51,374 nucleotides of DNA, taken from an uncultured bacterium. Lineage in GTDB: Bacteria > AUK180. A program made the position numbers and the translations under genes. Each line of letters begins with the position of its first letter. Position 1 is the first letter of the stretch. Below, piece after piece: positions 1 through 9,435 of the stretch. The stretch covers positions 87,817 to 139,190 of the forward strand of contig CALMGJ010000014.1 in assembly GCA_937863565.1 (NCBI GenBank). The letters are read 5' to 3'. The notes beneath the pieces are model-generated. The model was not told where the DNA came from. It saw only the letters and a list, made by a program, of their open reading frames with translations, and ran no database searches.

Positions 1-513
1 TCCGGTATCTGCATTTCCCGATATTCCGCCCCATATCGCCCAAGTTCGCCGGCGTAAGGTCTGTACGCTCCCCTCGATTTGTATCCACTCCGGTCCGGAA
101 AATATCCAGCCCCGCGCCGTCTCAATTGCCTTCAGTTCTAATGGCCTGAAGGTCAACTCGAGTCTTCTGTCCGAATATTTCCAATCACCCCATTTTTCGT
201 TTCCGGACGCGTCCCCTTCGGGGATCTTCAACACTACCGTATCATATTGCACTCGCGTTTCCACCCGTGTCTCTATTCGCGGATTTCCAACAACACTCAA
301 AAGTGCTTTTATACGCTCATCCTTTTCTTTAATTATATTGGCCGCTTTTCCGGTCACCATTACAAGATTGTCTGCTATCCGGAGTATTTCCGCATCCTTG
401 CCGGCCGCCGCGTGTCGCAACGCCGCAAGGCGGATATTCTGAATATATACCGCAGCCCCCAGCAGCGCGATCATTAAGGCCGTGATAATCTCAATTGTCT
501 TCTTTTTTCTCAT
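1..513 (-). CDS. Membrane-anchored phage protein, cut by window edge (spanin-like candidate)
   Basis: The reading frame opens at ATG 513 and is still open at base 1, so at least 171 residues are visible and the C-terminus is missing. The N-terminus is basic (MRKKK), followed by one hydrophobic segment (about residues 7-24) and then a mostly helical, charged region facing outward. This layout fits an inner-membrane spanin or another lysis accessory protein, but no family signature is visible. Its start overlaps the end of the next upstream gene by 23 nt, so the two are probably translated together. It is the last gene of the late operon that can be seen. The lysis role is inference from position and topology. 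Confidence 0.6.
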   Translation of the reverse strand, partial: MRKKKTIEIITALMIALLGAAVYIQNIRLAALRHAAAGKDAEILRIADNLVMVTGKAANIIKEKDERIKALLSVVGNPRIETRVETRVQYDTVVLKIPEGDASGNEKWGDWKYSDRRLELTFRPLELKAIETARGWIFSGPEWIQIEGSVQTLRRRTWAIWGGISGNADTG

Positions 514-718
514 TTAACGGCTTCAATCTTTTGGCGGCGTGCTCCCCTACATTGGAGATCCCGTAAAATAGCAGCACATCTTTCAATGTTCTCATCAGCA
601 CCTCGAATTTTTCCGGAGTTATGGACGGATTCACGTATAGATAAATGATCAGCGCACTTGTAATGAGAAGCGCAATAAAGAACTTTCGCTTATCCCGCAG
701 AGTGAACAGCCCGTTCAT
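491..718 (-). CDS. Small single-span membrane protein, holin candidate
   Basis: A 75-residue protein with a short charged N-terminus, one transmembrane segment (about residues 13-30) and a charged, lysine-rich C-terminal tail. The size, single span and position after the structural genes fit a holin or holin accessory protein. I recognise no specific family. The stop of the preceding gene and this ATG share a base (TAATG), a typical coupling junction. The downstream gene also encodes an N-terminally anchored membrane protein, so the pair looks like a lysis cassette. The function is inferred. Confidence 0.65.
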   Translation of the reverse strand: MNGLFTLRDKRKFFIALLITSALIIYLYVNPSITPEKFEVLMRTLKDVLLFYGISNVGEHAAKRLKPLNEKKEDN

Positions 719-1248
719 TAATGGATTTTTTTCAGATGAACTTCCAGGGTCACGGTGCCGTATGTGTCCGCAGTGTCGCCGCCCTGATTCGCCCAGAACA
801 TCACCAGCCTGCTCAGCGATTTTATCACCGCGCCCTTATTGTACAGTTCACCGACGGCGGGCTTGATCCCAGTGCCTGCAGTTGCCATCGCGTTCAATAC
901 TTTCAGATCGGTGACGCCCTCTAATTGCGACCGGTCCCGGTTGCTCGCGTACGGTGCGAGTGTTATCTGCTTATTCCCGTCCCGGGCCGAGATCACGGCC
1001 AAAAGCGATATGGCATCATACTCGGCCGTATCAAAGTCAGCGGCAACGCCGTCTGCCCAGGTAAGCGCCGTAATACTGGCCAGATCGGCCAGGTCGAAAA
1101 CAAAACGATAGAACCGGGAGTTCTCCGTTTTATCGTATTCGATGTAATTGTTCGGGCTGGCTATTAAAGCGAATCTGGTCTTAAATCCTGTATTGAATAC
1201 CACGCCCGGCACATTGTTCGCGTTCACGTCTGCTACATAGTATTTCAT
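718..1248 (-). CDS. Hypothetical phage virion-associated protein
   Basis: A 176-residue soluble protein rich in alternating beta-type segments, with no membrane span and no motif I can name. A clear Shine-Dalgarno (GGAGG) lies 6 nt before the ATG. It sits between the giant virion protein and the lysis candidates, where many podoviruses place a small tail or decoration protein. The sequence is acidic and low in cysteine, as expected for a secreted or virion-surface protein. That role is a guess from gene order only. Confidence 0.6.
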   Translation of the reverse strand: MKYYVADVNANNVPGVVFNTGFKTRFALIASPNNYIEYDKTENSRFYRFVFDLADLASITALTWADGVAADFDTAEYDAISLLAVISARDGNKQITLAPYASNRDRSQLEGVTDLKVLNAMATAGTGIKPAVGELYNKGAVIKSLSRLVMFWANQGGDTADTYGTVTLEVHLKKIH

Positions 1249-1266
1249 AAAATACCTCCGTATTTG

Positions 1267-4200
1267 TTATTCATTGTTTTCCATATCTATAGACATATCA
1301 TCCGTAATCTCGGTATCCCCTTCGTCCAGGTCGTTCTGCAGCGGTTCCCAGTCGTACGGGATCAAGCGCATCAGTCTGGCGCCGAACTGCTTTACTGCGA
1401 ACGGATAGGCTTCGAGATACGACATCACGTCGCTTCGGCTTCTGAGCTTCGTATAATCGTTCAGATACTTGGCCCAGAAGTTGATCTTCTCTTCTGTATA
1501 TTTAGCGGACTCCTCCTTCTCTTTTTCGGATGCTGATGGATCCCGGGCTATTTTCCCAAATTCGGACTGCGCCTCATTGATGTTCCTGATTATATATTCC
1601 TCATACGCCCGGCTCTTGTATGTCGGCACGGCCAGTATTGAAAGCGCCGTTTGTGCTATATCGTTATTCTCTATCTGTGTTTCCACGAACTCCATCGGCG
1701 GGAATATGAATTTAGCGATATGCCATAGCTTATCAAGCGCCTGCCTGTATGGCGGGTCGCCTTTATTGAATATTTCCCGTCCCTTCCAGCTGCGGTTCTT
1801 TGAGAGTTGCCGCATCATCATCACGAGTTTGCCGGCCATCAGTTCTGTTGCGAGCTCAAAGTTCCGCTCCACGATTCTGTCTAAGAGAAAGAGCGGGCCC
1901 GGGAGCGCCACGATATTCTCTCCCCAGATGATCTCCCCCGTATCGGGGTGCCGGTAATATGTCTTTTTAGACGCCTTATACAGCGTCGTCATTTTATAAT
2001 TCTGGGCGGCAAGCACGCTTTTTGCGATGAACCGGGCCCCTATCGTGGCCCCCATTTTCTGCAGCGCATCTCCCCGCAGGCTTTTCGAGAGATCGTCGCC
2101 TCCGAGCAGGGCAACTTTTAGGGCATCGTCTATCTGGTTATTGATCATGCAGGTTGAGAATGTCGGCGTATAGAACTCAAGGTTCATGAATGTCCTGTAT
2201 CTGTCCCGTACCCTGCCGTAATCGCCGAACTCGGTAGCGCAGTCCTTCACTATTTTCCGGAAGGCGTCGGATGTCAGATCTGTCACCTTTCTGATCTTCA
2301 TCTCGTTTATGATGGCGCCCATCCTGATCGTATCGTCCCCCTGCCAGCCGATGCTGGAGAGGTACTCGTATCCGGAATCCACCATCTTTATCGGGTCCCC
2401 GCCGAGTTCCTTCATTTTTTTGAACAGGCCGGAGTTCTGATTTGCCGACAGCCATTTCTTCATCACGCTCACGTGATTATGCAGCAGTTTCATTGTCTCC
2501 CCGGTCAGCCCGAGTTCTTTGGCCCTGCGGTAGATCGGCCCGTTGTTCATCACCTCGCTCATCCCGTCGGTCAAGGCTTCTTCCACAAAAGAGAAATACT
2601 CCGGCCCGAATCTCAGCCGCGCCGCCTGATACATATCATTGGTCCAGATGATCGTCTGCATATAGAAAGACCAGGCCTTCATCCGGTGATTTATCTGCCC
2701 GTATATCTTCAAAAATTCCGGCCAATGCGCCGTCACGGGATCGGTGAGCTCCGCGAGGTCGGCGGCCAGGCGCGGGTGCACGACATAGCCTTCGAAGCCC
2801 TTCACGGGCTTCCAGTCTTTCGGCGCTTTATCGCCTGCCTCCATCACGAGTTTCGATGTCCGCTTGAGGTTCTCGAAGAGCCGCGCATATTCGGTGCTTC
2901 TCACGTTCTCCACGGCATAATACCCGCTTGCCACTGCCAGATCGACTTCAACGCCCTCTTCTCCCACGGCGCGCATCGTATCGTATATGGTCGGCTCGGA
3001 ACGGCCGGCATATCCGAATTTCGGCGTTCCTTTTCCGCCGGCGCCTACGATCACATCCCCGCCCTCTTTTTCCAGCATGTGGTGGTGTCCGTACTGTATA
3101 TTCTCGTACACGAATATTTTCCGGTTCAAGTTCCGGATCTCGTCTTGTATCTCTGCTGCCTTCTGTCCGTTTTTAGTATGCCGGAGCTCGTCGGTCAGCT
3201 CCAGTATTCTTTTCCTGGAGCCGGCTATGATGTGGTCGGGGAATATCTTGGCCTTGGTGGTGGCGCCCATTGCGGTGAGCCTTTCCCCCATCAGATCATA
3301 CCACCGCTTGAGTTTCAGGATGATGTCCCGCTCTTCGGGGGATATCGCCCCCATCCGCACGAGGTCGTCGGCGATCGCGGGCGTTCTGGTCGCCTTCTCG
3401 TATATCCCGAAGAGGAATTTTCTGCGTTCTGCGGTCGTTCCGCGGAAGAAGTGCCTCAGCGTTGCCATGGCGTCGTCTATTCCCATATTTGCGCGCGCGC
3501 GGGCGGCAATGATCATACGGTAATCGTCCATGAACCCGTGATCGCGATACCACGAATCCACGAATGCGTCGTTCCTGGTCCGCTCCAGCATTTTCCGGAC
3601 CATAAAATAGGCATTAGAGCGTTTATCCGCGGCAATAGCGAACATCGCCTCGTCGTTCAGGGCCGGTTTAAGCGGCGTCACGGCTTCCCAGTAGGCCTCG
3701 AGATTGGCATCAGGGTTCCCGCCCTTCTCTATGAGCGCCTTGATCGTTTTGGTATATCGCGGGTCCGCGAAAACGCCCGAGATCTTCGGCTGGTCCGAAG
3801 TCGGGAATATCTTCTTTAAAAGCTCGGCGTCCCTTTTGAGGTCGTCAAGCTCGGTCGACGCCGTAAGCTGATATCGTATCTCTCCGAGGTCATCAAAGAA
3901 CGGTTCCTCTACAGGAAGAACATCGGCACCCCATCGTCTATTCCCTTTTTGTTCCAGTACAGTATCTGTTCTAAGACGTATTCCTTCAAGTTCTCCCAGG
4001 ATACCTTCGATCCGTTCTTCGTATTCTCCTGTTTTAAGAGCATTTCCGCTTCTTCCTCTTCTTCGGCCGTAGGTATCACGACCCACTTTTCGAAAGCTTC
4101 GGTCAATGTAGCCGCTCGCCACACCAGCGCTTCGTGGTGTTTTCCATCCGCTATTTCCAGCCACAGCCGATACGCCGCCACTTTCAGGGTCACCCCGTAT

Positions 4201-7200
4201 TTGCCACGAATATACGCGCGCAGGCACGCGAGCCCCGCTACCATCACCGGTTCCGGCATTTGGAAGTTTCCCATATAGTCCTTGTACCCCTTCGGGCACC
4301 CCTTTGCCGAGAATGCGTTTGCCAGTGAGTTTTTCCATCCTGATGTTTTGTACATACACGCCTCCCTGTGCGTCGGCGCTTATATCTGCGCCGATCCTGC
4401 CCAGTCTCTTCATCTTTTCGATGAAGGCCGGCATCTCCTTGTCGGGGATGATATACATATATCCCCTTAGCCTGCCGCTTCGGATAGAACCTTCAACCTC
4501 TTCTATCATAAGAGTATAATGATATTGTTCCAAAAAGTCAAGTGTCTCTTTCGAGAGCACCCGCTCTCCGAGTTGCGGCATCGCATCGAGGTCGATCTGT
4601 TTCATCTTCACGATGGCCTCATGGAATTCGCGGGCGGGCAAACTCCTCACATTCCCGAGCAAGGGTATATTGGCATACGGCATCGCCGCCTTTGTTTTCC
4701 CGAGTTCGGCGAGTTCATCGAGGGAATTGCCGAGTTCCTCCCAGGTGTCGATCTTCTTGAACGCCTCTTCGGGTATGTCCTCGGCCCCGACCGTGTACAG
4801 CCCGGCGGGATACGCGTAGCCCTTCTTGGGATGTATGAGCGGTTTTCCCAAAATTCCGGCGTCATCCAGCGTTTTATCGAACAGGGCGTCTATCGTCCTC
4901 TTCACGCCCGCCTCGTCCCCGATATCCCAGTCCGCTATGTAGAATATTTCATCGCCCCCCTTCCGGACGACTTTTACCCGTCCGCCGAATTTATGATGCA
5001 CCCTCTCGAAGAAATTGCTCATGAAGGCGTTCATCTCCTTATCGTTCTTGAAAAGGTTCCCTCCGGCGAGGTTCGAGACATCCGAATACAGTATCCTTTT
5101 CCCCTTCTCCCCTTTCTTCAGGGCTCCGAGCGCTTCTTCCAATAATCCCGTCCCGTACATATCGTTATAGGCCTTCCGGTATGCGGGGTCCCTCACCCTT
5201 CCCCAGATGAGGTCTATGAGGTTCTTCTTCTGCTTGGGATCGAGGTCCGCGGCCTCTATCGCCCTCGCGGCCTTATTTAGCGCCTCCTCGTCTGCGCCCC
5301 CGCTCACAGGGTCCGCGGCGCCGTACACATTGAAATCGATATCCGCGACAGGCCTCTGCCATTTCTCCACTATCCCGGTTGAGAAGCTTTCGTCCCGCAG
5401 GTATTTCCAGGCCGCCTCGGGGTCGGATATCTCCTCCCCGAACACCGCCTTTATCACTGCCTTCGTCTCATCGCTGTATCCCTCGCCGGTCTTTATGAAT
5501 TCCTGTACGGCCATTTTCGTTTTCTTTTTTGCGGCCTTTGTGAGCCCGTCCATATAAAGACCGTATTTATCTGCAATGTCTTTCTTCTTGAATATCCACT
5601 TAGTTTTCTTTGCGTCGAGCGCCTCGTCGGCATATTTCACCGCGTCATCGAGTATCCCGTCTTTAATTGTATTGTATAATGACCTGAACTTCTCTTTCAG
5701 TTCTTTTATGTCCTCAACGGTCACCCCGTACCTTGCGGCCTCGGCCTTCGCGTCTATCATGATCCCGATATTCCCGCTTTCGTATATGGCCGCTCTGCCG
5801 CCGTGCATCCGGGCGGCCCTGTCCACGGCCTCGTATATGATATCGTTCACGGCATCGGCCTCGAGATGTCCCAGGGCGTCGTTCATTTGTTTGAGGTCCT
5901 TGACCCCGAACTGATAGAATTCCCCGCTGTCGCCCATTATGTCGCCGGCGATCTTCATTCCGCCCCTTGAGAGCGCGTGCACGGTTTTATCCGATGTCAG
6001 CGCCTCGTCGATAATGTCCAGCGTTTCGGGGTCGGCGATATCTCCCGTATAGTTCCTGCTCAGATGCCTCGGTTTCGGCCCTTTGCCCACGGACTGGCCG
6101 CCGGGGGCGCCTGTTCCCGGGGCGATCTTCTTTCCCGTGAAATCCTCGAGCAGGCCGGCGGTTTTCTCTATCGGCTCTTCCTCCCACTTCTGCCTGAGTA
6201 TGGCATCCTGTATCTCGTCCGTCTGTCCGGGCCGGTATTTATTCGCCTCTTCGAGCGCGTCTGCGAGCTGAAGTTCTTTCTGCACATCCCGCGGCACGGT
6301 ATCGGCGATCCCGGAAGCGAGGTCTTCCATCATCTTCACGGTCTTCCCCGTCATTCCGGCCGTGCCGGCCTTGATCCGTGCCATTTTGGAAAGGTTCTGC
6401 AGATGTGCGGGCTCGAAGAGATCTCCGAAGAGCGGGTTCTTCACGCCCACCTTCAGGGCATTGAGGATATTGCTCACGCTCTTATCCCCTTCGAGCACGC
6501 GCTTGAATATATTGGCGTCGCCGGTGATCTCTATCATCCGTCTTTGTATGTCGGCAAGTTTGGTAAGCGCCTTCACGGCCTCCTTTCCGCTTCCGTATGT
6601 GTCCAGAAGGGCGGTATATGTCAAAAGCCCGTCGGCCCCGAGATTCCCCGCCTGCATCATCTTGAGAAGCCGCATCGGGTCCTTCACGGTTATGGTCTTT
6701 GCCGCGCCGCCCGCGGCTGCGATCTCCTTTAATATCTTCGATTCCTTTGCCCCCTTGACAAGGAGCGGTATCGACCTGAACCCGGCGAGCGCGAGTTCTC
6801 CCGCCGCCGTCCATATCAGGTTCTCCGGCCCGAGGAGTTCGCCGAGAAGTCCCACGAGCATATCCCGGAGTATATCGGGCCGCCGCATATATTCCGGCAT
6901 ATTATCGGAGAAGTACAGGGTCTCCTCCTTCTTGTCGAGCCAGTTCCGGTATTTATCGCGGAGCCCCGCCATTGCGGCCTCTTTTTCGTGTTCCAGGCGT
7001 TTGAGCTCTTTCTGGTTTTTCGCCCACCGCTCATTGTATTCCGCCGTCCCGTCGGGGTCATACGGGTATTGTCCGGCATAGACCCGGGCCCGGAAGAGCA
7101 TCGCCGCCGTTTCGGGATGATAGTCCCAGAAGAGCTTTTCCTCTTTGGATGTCCGCGACTGTGTGTTCTTGTCCGCGCCCTTGATCATTTCGGGCGTGAA

Positions 7201-8646
7201 CCTCCACCAGGGCGCGGCGAAGAACAGGTCTTCCGCCGTCAGTTTTGTTTTCATTTTCCCGCCGGGCAGGTATTGTTCTACATATTCGTCGGGCACGGGC
7301 TCTTTGAATACCGCCTCGATCACGGAGCGCGCCTTTTCCGCGGCGAACATCCTCCGCGCGTATTCGAGCATACCGCTTTTCCGGGCCTCCGATGCCTGTA
7401 TATTAGGGATCGCCGTGCCGGTGGCCGGGCCGGTCCCGGACGCCGCGGCCTTCACTCCGGAGAGGAACCGGCCTGCGAATGTCGGCGCCGTTGTTCCGAA
7501 CGCCTCTTTCAGTTCCTTTTGCATCCTCGGGGATACGAGGTCCCACACATTCCCGGGCATCGCCTGCATTGCGGCATTGAACACGAAGTTGAAGGTATCG
7601 CTTACAAGTTCAACCTGCGAGGGCTTATAGTATTTGCGGTAGTTCTCATTGAATTTTATAAGTTCCCGTATCGCGTCGGCTTCCGCGTCCGATGCGAGCG
7701 CGGGGGCTTCTTTTGTCAGGGTCGCCGCGCCCGGCGTGTATCTTTTATTGTGTTCGGCCGTCTCTTCGGCCGATACGGCCCCGTATGCGTCGTTTTCCGC
7801 GTCGGGGTCTTTGACCCTTGCCGTATACTTGCCGGATAGGAATGCTTCCTCCGATTCGATATTCCGCTCCAGGGTTTTGGCCGTTCTTTTCTTCTCCTCG
7901 ATCTTCTGCAGCTTTTTTTCAGCCTCGCCGGGCACATGATAGCCCTGCGCAAAAGGCATGTTGCCGTCCGGCGTTTCTAATCCGGAGGCGGTCAGCCTTA
8001 ATAGCTCGTCCTGTGCCTCTTTCTCCTCATAGGCCTGTTTCTCGAGCGTTTCTTTCTCTTCTTTCTCGATCAGCGCCCTCTCGAATTTTCTGGTCCGTTC
8101 TATGCTGTCGCGGTATCCCTTGAGTTCTCCGGCCGCCCTCTGGCGCGCCTTGCGGCCCTCGGCGTCGAGTTCCAGGAAATATTTTTCCATCTCTGCGGGG
8201 TCCTGCAGCCTGGCGGCGGTGGTGCCTTCTATGGCCGTGCCGGCATTTTTTTTCACATATTCCTTTACCCAGTCCTTGAATTCCGCCCGTTTTCGCGCAT
8301 TGGCCTTGTCCGTATCGGATGTATAGTTCCAGATGGATGCTATCTCGTCATATGCGAATTTCCGTCCGGACTTCTTCGCTTCCTCTTTTGCCCTTTCCTC
8401 GGTCAATAATGCTCCCACCCGGTCGATCTCGCCGATATATTCTTCCAGGGCGCCGGGTTTCAGCAGTTTGAAAGCGGTGAAAGACGGGTCGAGCTTGCTC
8501 ACGTCTTCGGGGGTGAGCGAGTTCATATACTGTCTGATCACGGCCAGAAGCCCCTCGCGGTCCTTGGGGTCCGCGATATCGGTCCCGAGCTCGCTTTCGG
8601 CTATGAAATCGAAGTCCAGGAATTTATACTTATCCTTATCGTCCAA
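1267..8646 (-). CDS. Giant virion protein (2459 aa) with two degenerate GGDEF-like domains
   Basis: I place the start at TTG 8646, which has a GGAG 7 nt upstream and overlaps the previous gene by 11 nt. An ATG 32 codons further up exists, but the intervening residues are a shadow of that gene. Residues 1-880 are mostly helical and charged with coiled-coil stretches. A first GGDEF-like domain lies around residues 895-1010: D917-L-K, N922-D923, G926-H927 and D931 match the conserved DxxK..ND..GH..xD block, but the GGDEF loop is replaced by YESGNIG (955-961). A second lies around 1180-1310: metal-type D1189, FKND 1199-1202 and GGDEI 1230-1234 are present, but the GH..GD block is missing. Residues 1580-2459 are helical, like the long C-terminal parts of phage polyvalent or ejected proteins. 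Gene order fits a podovirus internal (ejected) protein. No lytic transglycosylase motif was seen. Confidence 0.8.
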   Translation of the reverse strand: MDDKDKYKFLDFDFIAESELGTDIADPKDREGLLAVIRQYMNSLTPEDVSKLDPSFTAFKLLKPGALEEYIGEIDRVGALLTEERAKEEAKKSGRKFAYDEIASIWNYTSDTDKANARKRAEFKDWVKEYVKKNAGTAIEGTTAARLQDPAEMEKYFLELDAEGRKARQRAAGELKGYRDSIERTRKFERALIEKEEKETLEKQAYEEKEAQDELLRLTASGLETPDGNMPFAQGYHVPGEAEKKLQKIEEKKRTAKTLERNIESEEAFLSGKYTARVKDPDAENDAYGAVSAEETAEHNKRYTPGAATLTKEAPALASDAEADAIRELIKFNENYRKYYKPSQVELVSDTFNFVFNAAMQAMPGNVWDLVSPRMQKELKEAFGTTAPTFAGRFLSGVKAAASGTGPATGTAIPNIQASEARKSGMLEYARRMFAAEKARSVIEAVFKEPVPDEYVEQYLPGGKMKTKLTAEDLFFAAPWWRFTPEMIKGADKNTQSRTSKEEKLFWDYHPETAAMLFRARVYAGQYPYDPDGTAEYNERWAKNQKELKRLEHEKEAAMAGLRDKYRNWLDKKEETLYFSDNMPEYMRRPDILRDMLVGLLGELLGPENLIWTAAGELALAGFRSIPLLVKGAKESKILKEIAAAGGAAKTITVKDPMRLLKMMQAGNLGADGLLTYTALLDTYGSGKEAVKALTKLADIQRRMIEITGDANIFKRVLEGDKSVSNILNALKVGVKNPLFGDLFEPAHLQNLSKMARIKAGTAGMTGKTVKMMEDLASGIADTVPRDVQKELQLADALEEANKYRPGQTDEIQDAILRQKWEEEPIEKTAGLLEDFTGKKIAPGTGAPGGQSVGKGPKPRHLSRNYTGDIADPETLDIIDEALTSDKTVHALSRGGMKIAGDIMGDSGEFYQFGVKDLKQMNDALGHLEADAVNDIIYEAVDRAARMHGGRAAIYESGNIGIMIDAKAEAARYGVTVEDIKELKEKFRSLYNTIKDGILDDAVKYADEALDAKKTKWIFKKKDIADKYGLYMDGLTKAAKKKTKMAVQEFIKTGEGYSDETKAVIKAVFGEEISDPEAAWKYLRDESFSTGIVEKWQRPVADIDFNVYGAADPVSGGADEEALNKAARAIEAADLDPKQKKNLIDLIWGRVRDPAYRKAYNDMYGTGLLEEALGALKKGEKGKRILYSDVSNLAGGNLFKNDKEMNAFMSNFFERVHHKFGGRVKVVRKGGDEIFYIADWDIGDEAGVKRTIDALFDKTLDDAGILGKPLIHPKKGYAYPAGLYTVGAEDIPEEAFKKIDTWEELGNSLDELAELGKTKAAMPYANIPLLGNVRSLPAREFHEAIVKMKQIDLDAMPQLGERVLSKETLDFLEQYHYTLMIEEVEGSIRSGRLRGYMYIIPDKEMPAFIEKMKRLGRIGADISADAQGGVYVQNIRMEKLTGKRILGKGVPEGVQGLYGKLPNAGTGDGSGARVPARVYSWQIRGDPESGGVSAVAGNSGWKTPRSAGVASGYIDRSFRKVGRDTYGRRRGRSGNALKTGEYEERIEGILGELEGIRLRTDTVLEQKGNRRWGADVLPVEEPFFDDLGEIRYQLTASTELDDLKRDAELLKKIFPTSDQPKISGVFADPRYTKTIKALIEKGGNPDANLEAYWEAVTPLKPALNDEAMFAIAADKRSNAYFMVRKMLERTRNDAFVDSWYRDHGFMDDYRMIIAARARANMGIDDAMATLRHFFRGTTAERRKFLFGIYEKATRTPAIADDLVRMGAISPEERDIILKLKRWYDLMGERLTAMGATTKAKIFPDHIIAGSRKRILELTDELRHTKNGQKAAEIQDEIRNLNRKIFVYENIQYGHHHMLEKEGGDVIVGAGGKGTPKFGYAGRSEPTIYDTMRAVGEEGVEVDLAVASGYYAVENVRSTEYARLFENLKRTSKLVMEAGDKAPKDWKPVKGFEGYVVHPRLAADLAELTDPVTAHWPEFLKIYGQINHRMKAWSFYMQTIIWTNDMYQAARLRFGPEYFSFVEEALTDGMSEVMNNGPIYRRAKELGLTGETMKLLHNHVSVMKKWLSANQNSGLFKKMKELGGDPIKMVDSGYEYLSSIGWQGDDTIRMGAIINEMKIRKVTDLTSDAFRKIVKDCATEFGDYGRVRDRYRTFMNLEFYTPTFSTCMINNQIDDALKVALLGGDDLSKSLRGDALQKMGATIGARFIAKSVLAAQNYKMTTLYKASKKTYYRHPDTGEIIWGENIVALPGPLFLLDRIVERNFELATELMAGKLVMMMRQLSKNRSWKGREIFNKGDPPYRQALDKLWHIAKFIFPPMEFVETQIENNDIAQTALSILAVPTYKSRAYEEYIIRNINEAQSEFGKIARDPSASEKEKEESAKYTEEKINFWAKYLNDYTKLRSRSDVMSYLEAYPFAVKQFGARLMRLIPYDWEPLQNDLDEGDTEITDDMSIDMENNE
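3909..4355 (-). CDS. Nested 148-aa reading frame inside the giant gene
   Basis: This frame is shifted by one base relative to the giant gene. Its ATG (4353-4355) has a strong Shine-Dalgarno (AGGGAGG) 5 nt upstream. The product looks like an ordinary folded protein, with aromatic and hydrophobic residues evenly spaced, helices and an EEEEE-containing linker. The giant protein over the same bases is Gly/Arg/Ser-rich and looks disordered. My hand count of GC by codon position over this stretch is about 53/36/65% for the nested frame and 65/53/36% for the giant frame. Samples of the giant gene elsewhere show high third-position GC, the pattern seen here only in the nested frame. The phase switch coincides with the nested start and stop. 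It could be an overprinted gene, or the giant protein may pass through this frame by two frameshifts. The family is unknown. Confidence 0.5.
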   Translation of the reverse strand: MYKTSGWKNSLANAFSAKGCPKGYKDYMGNFQMPEPVMVAGLACLRAYIRGKYGVTLKVAAYRLWLEIADGKHHEALVWRAATLTEAFEKWVVIPTAEEEEEAEMLLKQENTKNGSKVSWENLKEYVLEQILYWNKKGIDDGVPMFFL

Positions 8647-9379
8647 TATATTTCTCCGCGAGTTTATATCCTTCCGAGTTTTTGCCGCTCGAGTTCGCCA
8701 CGATCCTGAGGAACAGTTCATAGTTTCCGGCATCGAGGGCATCGCGGGCCGCTTTCAGGGAGGTACTCGAGCGTATCCCGAAATCCGGCACGACGGCATA
8801 TTGCGGTTTCATTGTATTGTCGCCGGGCGCCGCTCCGTCTCCGGGTCCTGTCGCCCCGCCGCCGGTGTTCCCGGTGCGTCTTTTATCGAGTTCGATGCGG
8901 AGCATTGACTGGCGCTCTTCCTCCTCCCGTATCATGTCCGCCAGGACGGCTTTTCTGGAGGTATCCCATGTCCGGCTCATTTCGGCGGTCAGTCCTTTGA
9001 TAAAAGTGTTTATACTGTTCAGCTCGCTTGTCAGCGAAGACGTCTCCGCCCTGAGTATATCGAGCCTCTCCTTTTTCTGTTTCTCTGTCTCTTTTTCCTC
9101 TGCCGCAGCGGCACGGAGCCCGTATTCTCTTTCCGCTTTTTCTTTGGCGGCCGCGATCTTCTCCCACTGTATGTCCTGATGTCCTTCTTTGATGGCCTGA
9201 TCGAAGATACGGTTCTTTTGCTGGTATTCCAGTTGTCTTTCCTGGAATTCCCTCATTTTTTCCTTGGCCTGTTTATCCTCTTCCAGCATCTTGATGTATT
9301 CCCTTCTCTTCACGGCCTCTTTAACGGCGGTTGTGAGGGCCAGAAGCCCTGCAGTGAAATCGTCGCCTTTAATGCCCAT
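8636..9379 (-). CDS. Coiled-coil phage protein, internal virion protein candidate
   Basis: A 247-residue protein. Residues about 15-170 are almost continuous charged helix (coiled coil, rich in E, K, Q, R). A Gly/Pro/Thr linker follows around 172-190, then a compact C-terminal part. It has a good Shine-Dalgarno (GGAGG, 6 nt before the ATG) and overlaps the giant gene by 11 nt. In podoviruses the genes between the tail tube and the largest internal protein usually encode other ejected core proteins, and this one fits that place. No catalytic motif is visible and the role is inferred. Confidence 0.65.
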   Translation of the reverse strand: MGIKGDDFTAGLLALTTAVKEAVKRREYIKMLEEDKQAKEKMREFQERQLEYQQKNRIFDQAIKEGHQDIQWEKIAAAKEKAEREYGLRAAAAEEKETEKQKKERLDILRAETSSLTSELNSINTFIKGLTAEMSRTWDTSRKAVLADMIREEEERQSMLRIELDKRRTGNTGGGATGPGDGAAPGDNTMKPQYAVVPDFGIRSSTSLKAARDALDAGNYELFLRIVANSSGKNSEGYKLAEKYIGR

Positions 9380-9390
9380 ATCTGCCTCCG

Positions 9391-9406
9391 GGCGGAATAT
9401 TCCGCC
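9391..9406. repeat. 16-bp perfect palindrome before a ribosome binding site
   Basis: GGCGGAATATTCCGCC is perfectly self-complementary and lies a few bases upstream of the Shine-Dalgarno of the coiled-coil gene starting at 9379. It can form an RNA hairpin or bind a dimeric protein. No T-run follows on the minus strand, so it is probably not a terminator. Confidence 0.55.
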
Positions 9407-9435
9407 ACTTATCGGTTTTTATCATCATCTTGCTT

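Noticed and set aside
2473-3819. Plus-strand open frame of 448 codons opposite the giant gene
   Set aside because: It lies wholly antisense to a gene with clear coding phase and has no ribosome site or recognisable domain. GC-rich third positions on the other strand readily leave such frames open.
8647-8742. ATG 8742 as start of the giant gene
   Set aside because: The added 32 residues are a shadow of the preceding gene. TTG 8646 has a well-placed GGAG and a short overlap.
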